Shown here: in pieces, positions 59,305 to 64,000 of the stretch | Numbering within the stretch: the first letter of the stretch is position 1 | Layout of the letters: every line of letters starts with the position of its first letter | Position numbers and translations under genes: made by a program | The notes under the pieces: model-generated | Databases searched by the model: none | What the model was told of the DNA's origin: nothing | What the model saw: only the letters and a program-made list of their open reading frames with translations | NCBI GenBank assembly: GCA_900544545.1 | Contig: UQVY01000003.1 | Coordinates: 1-64,000, forward strand | Direction of reading: 5' to 3' | DNA length: 64,000 nucleotides | Origin: an uncultured Eubacteriales bacterium | GTDB taxonomy: Bacteria; Bacillota; Clostridia; Christensenellales; CAG-314

Positions 59305-61695
59305 ATGGGAAGGACGAAAATCGCGGAAAAGACCGCCGTTCGCAGCGGAACGAATCTTATATTCAAGGACATAGAGAAGGTAATGCACGATTCGATGCTG
59401 CCTTACGCCGAGCACGTTATTATGGAGCGCGCTCTGCCGAGAGTCGAGGACGGACTCAAACCGGTTCAGAGAAGGATTCTCTATACTATGCACGAACTCG
59501 GAGTTACTCCCGACAAGCCTACGCTCAAAAGCGCGAGAATCGTCGGCGACTGTATGGGTAAGTATCATCCGCACGGCGACAGCTCCATTTATCAGGCGCT
59601 CGTCAGAATGGCTCAGGATTTCAACCTCTGTATGCCCCTCGTGGACGGTCAGGGCAACTTCGGAAGCAACGACGGCGACGGCGCGGCTGCTATGCGTTAT
59701 ACCGAAGCAAGGCTTTCTCCCCTCGCTACGGAGCTTCTTGCGGATATAGACGAAGGTACGGTTTCCTGGAGCCGCAACTACGACGACAGCCGTAAAGAGC
59801 CGGATATGCTCCCGGGAAGATTCCCAAATCTCCTCGTAAACGGCGCGAACGGAATCGCGGTAGGGCTTTCCACGAATATTCCGCCGCATAATTTCGCCGA
59901 AGTCATAGACGCCTGCGCGGCTTACATAGACGACGGGGACATAACCTCGGACGGACTTCTCAGATACGTGAAAGGTCCGGATTTTCCGACGGGCGGATAC
60001 GTCATAGCTCCGAATCTCAGGGAGATCTACGAAACCGGAAACGGAAAACTCGTTCTTCGCGGAAAGCTCTCGGTCGAAACCGATTCTTCGGACAGAAAAC
60101 TTCTCGTGGTTACGGAACTGCCCTATCAGGTCGTTCGCTCGCAATGGCTCGCGGAGGTCGCTAAACTCAAAGAGAGCAATAATATTCAGGAAATAGTCGA
60201 TATAGTAGACGAATCGGACAAGGACGGAGTAAGAGCGGTCATAAAGCTCAGAAAGGACGCCGACGAAAAAGCAATTGCGGAGCTTCTTTATAAAAAGACC
60301 TCGCTCGAAGTCGCCTGCGCGGTCAATATGGTGGCTATCGCCGGAAACAAGCCCGTTCTGCTTTCCCTGAGGGACGCCGTCGCGTATTACGTGGAATATC
60401 AGAGAAAGGTAGTTACGGGAAGGACGGAATTCCGCCTCGGAAACGCCCGCGACAGAGAACATATAGTCAACGGACTGGTTATAGCGGTCGGAAATATCGA
60501 CGAAGTTATAGACATAATAAAGAAAGCCGAAAATACTCCCGCCGCAAAACGGAAGCTTATCGAAAGATTCTCTCTTTCGGATATTCAGGCGCAGGCTATA
60601 CTCGACCTCAGACTTTCGAGAATAACCAAGCTCGAAACGAGCAGGCTTCTCGACGAACTGAAAGAACTGAGAGAGCTTATAGAATCGCTCTCGGGAATTC
60701 TGGGCGACGGACGAAAACTCGACGAGGTTATAAAGAGCGAGCTTGCGGCAATAAAAAAGAAATACCGAGTCCCGAGAAGAAGCACGGTCGTTTCCTCTCC
60801 CGACGAATGTAAAATCCTCACCGAAGCAGATATAGTCATAGAGGACTTTTCGGTTACGGTTTCGGAGGACGGAAGAATAAAGAAAGTCCTTTCTTCCCGC
60901 GCGGGCGAATCGGGAAAAACCCTTTCCGTCGCGTCGGTCAAAGCGAAAACTCTCGATACGCTTCTCGGATTTACCGACGAAGGAAACTGCTTCAGGCTCC
61001 CGCTCTCGGAAATCCCCCTTTCGAAACAATCCTCCAAAGGCTCGGATATAAGGGATTACGTGAAATCTATGGGCGACGGCGAAAAAGTCGTTTCGCTCTT
61101 CTCCTACAAGGATATACCCGAAACCACGCTCGTATGGGCGACCGCGGACGGAAATCTCAAACGCACCGAATTCAGGGAATGCGTTTCCGGAAAGTCGGAG
61201 TTCTTCCCCGTTATAAATCTTCGCGGCGAGGATAAGGTCGTTTCGGTTTCCGCGGCGAACGACGGAGGACTTATGATGATAAGTCGCCTCGGAATGGGAC
61301 TCAACGTTATGATTTCCGCCATTCCCGTTCAGGGCAGAGTTTCTTCGGGCGTACAGGGAATGACTCTCGAGGAAGGGGATTCGGTCGTTTCGGCGGAGGC
61401 GGTCAGCGACGAGGGAGAAATCGTCCTTATGACCGACAAGGGCAGCGTAAAGAGAGTGTTCGTATTCGACTTCGAGCCTTCCGCCCGCAGAAGAAAGGGA
61501 GTCAAGGCTATCGAATTCGGAATAAACGGCTCGGAACTGGTTTTCGCGTCCTACGTAAGAGAGCCTTACGACATTCTCGTGAAAACCGACGCGGGCGAAT
61601 ATATCCTCAATACCGAGAATATATCCATAGAAACGCGACAGCATAAAGGCAAGGTCGTCAATAAGGGCAAGGTTCTCGCGGCGGGCAGAATCTGA
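59305..61695 (+). CDS. parC: Topoisomerase IV subunit A
   Basis: 796 residues with the quinolone-determining GKYHPHGDSSIYQALVRMAQDF, active-site Tyr in AMRYTEARLSP, NLLVNGANGIAVGLSTNIPPHN and the coiled-coil region. The C-terminal blade domain (about 490-796) is shorter than in the gyrA gene and has no GyrA box, as expected of ParC. It follows parE by 27 bases; AGGAGG precedes the ATG. Confidence 0.94.
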   Translation: MGRTKIAEKTAVRSGTNLIFKDIEKVMHDSMLPYAEHVIMERALPRVEDGLKPVQRRILYTMHELGVTPDKPTLKSARIVGDCMGKYHPHGDSSIYQALVRMAQDFNLCMPLVDGQGNFGSNDGDGAAAMRYTEARLSPLATELLADIDEGTVSWSRNYDDSRKEPDMLPGRFPNLLVNGANGIAVGLSTNIPPHNFAEVIDACAAYIDDGDITSDGLLRYVKGPDFPTGGYVIAPNLREIYETGNGKLVLRGKLSVETDSSDRKLLVVTELPYQVVRSQWLAEVAKLKESNNIQEIVDIVDESDKDGVRAVIKLRKDADEKAIAELLYKKTSLEVACAVNMVAIAGNKPVLLSLRDAVAYYVEYQRKVVTGRTEFRLGNARDREHIVNGLVIAVGNIDEVIDIIKKAENTPAAKRKLIERFSLSDIQAQAILDLRLSRITKLETSRLLDELKELRELIESLSGILGDGRKLDEVIKSELAAIKKKYRVPRRSTVVSSPDECKILTEADIVIEDFSVTVSEDGRIKKVLSSRAGESGKTLSVASVKAKTLDTLLGFTDEGNCFRLPLSEIPLSKQSSKGSDIRDYVKSMGDGEKVVSLFSYKDIPETTLVWATADGNLKRTEFRECVSGKSEFFPVINLRGEDKVVSVSAANDGGLMMISRLGMGLNVMISAIPVQGRVSSGVQGMTLEEGDSVVSAEAVSDEGEIVLMTDKGSVKRVFVFDFEPSARRRKGVKAIEFGINGSELVFASYVREPYDILVKTDAGEYILNTENISIETRQHKGKVVNKGKVLAAGRI

Positions 61696-61727
61696 CGACG
61701 AACGGACGCGGACAACGGAGGACCGAT

Positions 61728-62675
61728 ATGACTTTTACTCAGACCGTAAAGGCGGAAATACTCAGAGGAATCGGAAAACCCGAGCCTTGTTGCAGAAAAG
61801 CTTATCTTTCGTCGCTTATCCGCTCGGCAGGCACGATAGGCTTCGGCGCGTCGGGATTTTCGCTTACCTTTTACAGCAAGAACGAAAAACTCGTCGGTTT
61901 TATCGAAAAACTTATAACCGAAGATTATCCGGAATGCGGCTATGCGGTCACGTCTGACGCGAAAACCAAGGTTTTCGGAACGGAAGTCCGCGACTCCGCG
62001 AGAATGCTCAGGGAATGCGGGATTATTTCGGCGGGAAAGTCCCTCGAACTCGTGGACGGAATAAGCGACCTTTTCACGGACAGGGAGTGCTGCGCGAAAA
62101 GCTATCTCACGGGGCTGTTTCTCGGCTGCGGAACGGTAAAGATCCCCATAGCCTCCGACCTCACCGAGGACGTCAAGGGAGGCTATCACCTCGAACTCGC
62201 TCTTTTCAACTTCGATACGGCTCTCGATACGGTCCATCTTTTTTCGGAATTCGGATTCGACGCCGGTCTCGGATACAGAAAAGAGAAACAGCTCGTCTAC
62301 TTCAAAGACGGAGAAACCATAAGCGATCTTCTCGCGTTTTTCGGAGCGGGCGGAGGAGTTATGACCATTCAGAATTCCATCGCGGCGAGAAGTATCCGGG
62401 CGGACGCGAACCGCGCGGGCAACTGTATTTCGGCAAACATAGACAAAGCCGTGGCAGCCGCGCAGAATCAGCTTCGGGCGATAGAATACATAGAAAAGAC
62501 CGACGGTCTCGACTCGCTTTCTCCGCAGATGAAGGAAACGGCGATTTTAAGGAAGGCTTATCCGGAGGCTACGCTCGAGGAGCTTACGGAAAAACATAAC
62601 GGCGTCAGCAAAAGCGGCGTCAATCACAGACTCAGGGGGATAGTCAGAATTGCTCGGGAAAGAGAAGAACGCTGA
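61728..62675 (+). CDS. whiA: WhiA regulator
   Basis: WhiA is a Gram-positive regulator tied to sporulation and cell division. The 315 residues have an N-terminal LAGLIDADG-like domain (RKAYLSSLIRSAGTIGF, RECCAKSYLTGLFLGCGTV) and a C-terminal helix-turn-helix (YPEATLEELTEKHNGVSKSGVNHRLRGIVRIAR). AACGGAGG precedes the ATG. The usual rapZ/yvcK neighbours are absent; parC lies upstream. Confidence 0.95.
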   Translation: MTFTQTVKAEILRGIGKPEPCCRKAYLSSLIRSAGTIGFGASGFSLTFYSKNEKLVGFIEKLITEDYPECGYAVTSDAKTKVFGTEVRDSARMLRECGIISAGKSLELVDGISDLFTDRECCAKSYLTGLFLGCGTVKIPIASDLTEDVKGGYHLELALFNFDTALDTVHLFSEFGFDAGLGYRKEKQLVYFKDGETISDLLAFFGAGGGVMTIQNSIAARSIRADANRAGNCISANIDKAVAAAQNQLRAIEYIEKTDGLDSLSPQMKETAILRKAYPEATLEELTEKHNGVSKSGVNHRLRGIVRIAREREER

Positions 62676-62676
62676 T

Positions 62677-63207
62677 TTGACTAAAGAGGCTCTCGGGAAC
62701 CGCATTATGATCGTGGGCTGCGGAGGAGCCGGGAAAAGCACCTTCGCCGCGAAGCTCGGAGAACTCACGGGACTGCCCGTCTATCATCTGGACAGGTATT
62801 TCTGGCGGGACTGGCAGGAAACGCCCGAAAAGGAATGGACGGATAAGGTTACGGAGCTTGCGTCGGAGGACAGATGGATTATCGACGGGAACTATTCCGC
62901 GACTATGGAAATAAGACTTGAACGCGCGGATACGCTTATATGGCTGGATTACGGGACCTTGACCTGTCTTTCGGGCGTATTGAAAAGAGTTTTCCGAAAC
63001 AAAGGCAAGGTTCGTCCCGATATGGGCGAAGGCTGCTACGAGAAATTCGACTGGAGTTTCATAAAATGGGTGCTGACCTTCAGAGGCAAACCTCGGAAAA
63101 GAATCGAAAGCCTTATAAACAAGCACTCGGAAAGAGTCAGAATCATAACTTTCAAAAACAGGAAAGCCGCCGGCGACTTTTTTGCGAATGTTTTTCGGAC
63201 CCCGTGA
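62677..63207 (+). CDS. P-loop NTPase, topology-modulation/adenylate-kinase-like
   Basis: 176 residues. Walker A VGCGGAGKSTFAAKL, then HLDRYFWRDWQETPEKEW, DRWIIDGNYS, LIWLDYGTLTCLSG and a lid-like basic region (VFRNKGKVRPDMGEGCYEKFDWSFIKWVLTF). It matches the small kinase family often named topology modulation protein or FlaR-like; its substrate is unknown. The start is uncertain: TTG 62677 after whiA, TTG 62650 within whiA, or ATG 62707; none has a strong ribosome site. Confidence 0.75.
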   Translation: MTKEALGNRIMIVGCGGAGKSTFAAKLGELTGLPVYHLDRYFWRDWQETPEKEWTDKVTELASEDRWIIDGNYSATMEIRLERADTLIWLDYGTLTCLSGVLKRVFRNKGKVRPDMGEGCYEKFDWSFIKWVLTFRGKPRKRIESLINKHSERVRIITFKNRKAAGDFFANVFRTP

Positions 63208-63232
63208 ATATACGATTCGCGGGGCTTGTTTT
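63200..63232 (+). terminator. Terminator at the end of the P-loop gene
   Basis: CCCCGTGAAT (63200-63209) pairs with ATTCGCGGGG (63215-63224), one G-T pair, followed by CTTGTTTTT. It overlaps the stop codon. Confidence 0.9.
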
Positions 63233-63244
63233 TATGCAGAAAAA

Positions 63245-63318
63245 TGTGGATAAGTGGATAACTTTTGTGGATAACCTGTTGATAAAACCCGAAATTACGG
63301 TGGAAAACCTGTGGACAA
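63245..63318 (+). other. DnaA-box cluster, candidate origin or DnaA-binding site
   Basis: TGTGGATAA (reverse complement of TTATCCACA) occurs exactly at 63245-63253 and 63266-63274. One-mismatch copies are at 63253-63261, 63277-63285 and 63310-63318. All five point the same way within 74 bases. The rest of 63208-64000 is AT-rich with no gene that I can support. Confidence 0.6.
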
Positions 63319-64000
63319 GTGCGAAAACGAGGCGATTTTAAAGCAAAATCACACGATTGCGCCTTTATACATATTTATAAACGGCAAAAAGCTAAAGAGC
63401 GCCGAGAGGTTTTTCGTTTAGGGGAATCCGGCCTCCGCGGCGAGTCGAAGCCTCGGACTTGCGGGCGGAAAAAAAGCGGAGAAGCTTCCGCGAACCTCGA
63501 TTATTAAAGTAACAAACTACTTTTCTGCCCGATTAACGCATAATCCGCGCTTTAATCGGTGATAAGCCTAAAAATAAGCAACTGCATATCGGATTTTCTT
63601 TTTGTTTCTTCCCGTGAAACGGTCGGACTTCGGGAATTTGATTTTAAATAAAAATACATAAAATGAATAAAAATTCCAAATAAAAAACGTCCGGAGGTTC
63701 GGGAAGCCGATTTTTTCGGAAAAAGGGGCATAGGCTCGGAGAAAATTTGAAAAACGGCTTATTTAAAACGTTTTTTTCGGAAACGCCTGTCCCGAAACCG
63801 TAAAGAATATAAAAAATCCCTTCGTCCGCAATAATCGGGCGCAAAAGCGACTCTCCAATAGATATCCAAAAAAGAAGGGAAAATTCGGATTTTCGCTGAA
63901 AAATATTCGGATAATATGGAGTTTTTCCGAAAAAATAAAGATATCCGAGTTAACGCAAGGTTTACTGAGGGTTAATTCTGCGTTCAAAAAAAAGACGAAA

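Noticed and set aside
63763..63987. A 74-codon - strand frame near the window end
   Set aside because: AT-rich, with no ribosome site, family or codon-bias support.
1..64000. CRISPR array or IS element
   Set aside because: No regularly spaced identical repeats with unique spacers, and no transposase, cas or inverted-repeat boundary was seen. The repeats found are short and degenerate.

Overview
The window looks like chromosomal DNA from an endospore-forming, Gram-positive anaerobe of the class Clostridia. The evidence is a spoIIGA-sigE pair, a GerC-type germination protein, purine-rich Shine-Dalgarno sites before most genes, many TTGACA/TATAAT promoters, an NfnAB-type pair and a GlgC/GlgD pair. 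An uncultured gut lineage (Christensenellales-like) fits the mid-range GC and the Cys/Gly-rich protein tails, but that placement is tentative. Almost all genes lie on the + strand. I see no phage, IS element, transposase or CRISPR array.

Layout. 1-0.6 kb: two tRNA genes (Lys, Leu) on the - strand with a small membrane-protein gene between them. 0.8-2.6 kb: ruvX, a DUF1292 gene with a Cys/His tail, and an orphan type IV pilin-like gene behind a structured leader. 2.7-10 kb: translation and nucleotide genes (rpsB-tsf-pyrH-frr-aspS), an RseC-like and a thioredoxin-like protein, then glyA. 10.4-16.9 kb: three exported proteins, each with its own strong promoter. They are an InlB-repeat protein with a Gly/Cys tail, an RsgI-like lipoprotein, and a GLUG-repeat lipoprotein next to a 101-bp repeat. 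17-25 kb: a cyclophilin, maf, a divergent MreB, a short PgpH, a YbeY-Era fusion, a YqzL-like small protein, recO and glpK. 25-29 kb: glgC-glgD-glgA. 29.4-33.4 kb: an AT-richer block with a TVP38 protein, spoIIGA-sigE and a repeat-rich membrane protein. 33.4-46 kb: rplI, a cluster of Gx transporter, ApbE and NusG-domain-II protein, lpd, gyrB-gyrA and nfnAB. 46-57 kb: a large surface protein, two half-size TSUP transporters, a GerC-like protein, a TldD/TldE-type pair, an HD hydrolase and a Na/Pi transporter. 57-63.2 kb: parE-parC, whiA and a P-loop kinase-like gene. 63.2-64 kb: gene-poor, with a tight cluster of DnaA-box sequences.

How the genes fit together. Most of the window is housekeeping (translation, DNA topology, era/recO, glycogen, redox). 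Points of interest are the spoIIG promoter, which keeps the 22-bp -35/-10 spacing known from Bacillus subtilis plus a Spo0A-box match; the YbeY-Era fusion; an RsgI sensor domain detached from any anti-sigma domain; a cluster resembling flavin-based electron export genes; and the filling of nearly every long intergenic gap with short degenerate direct repeats.
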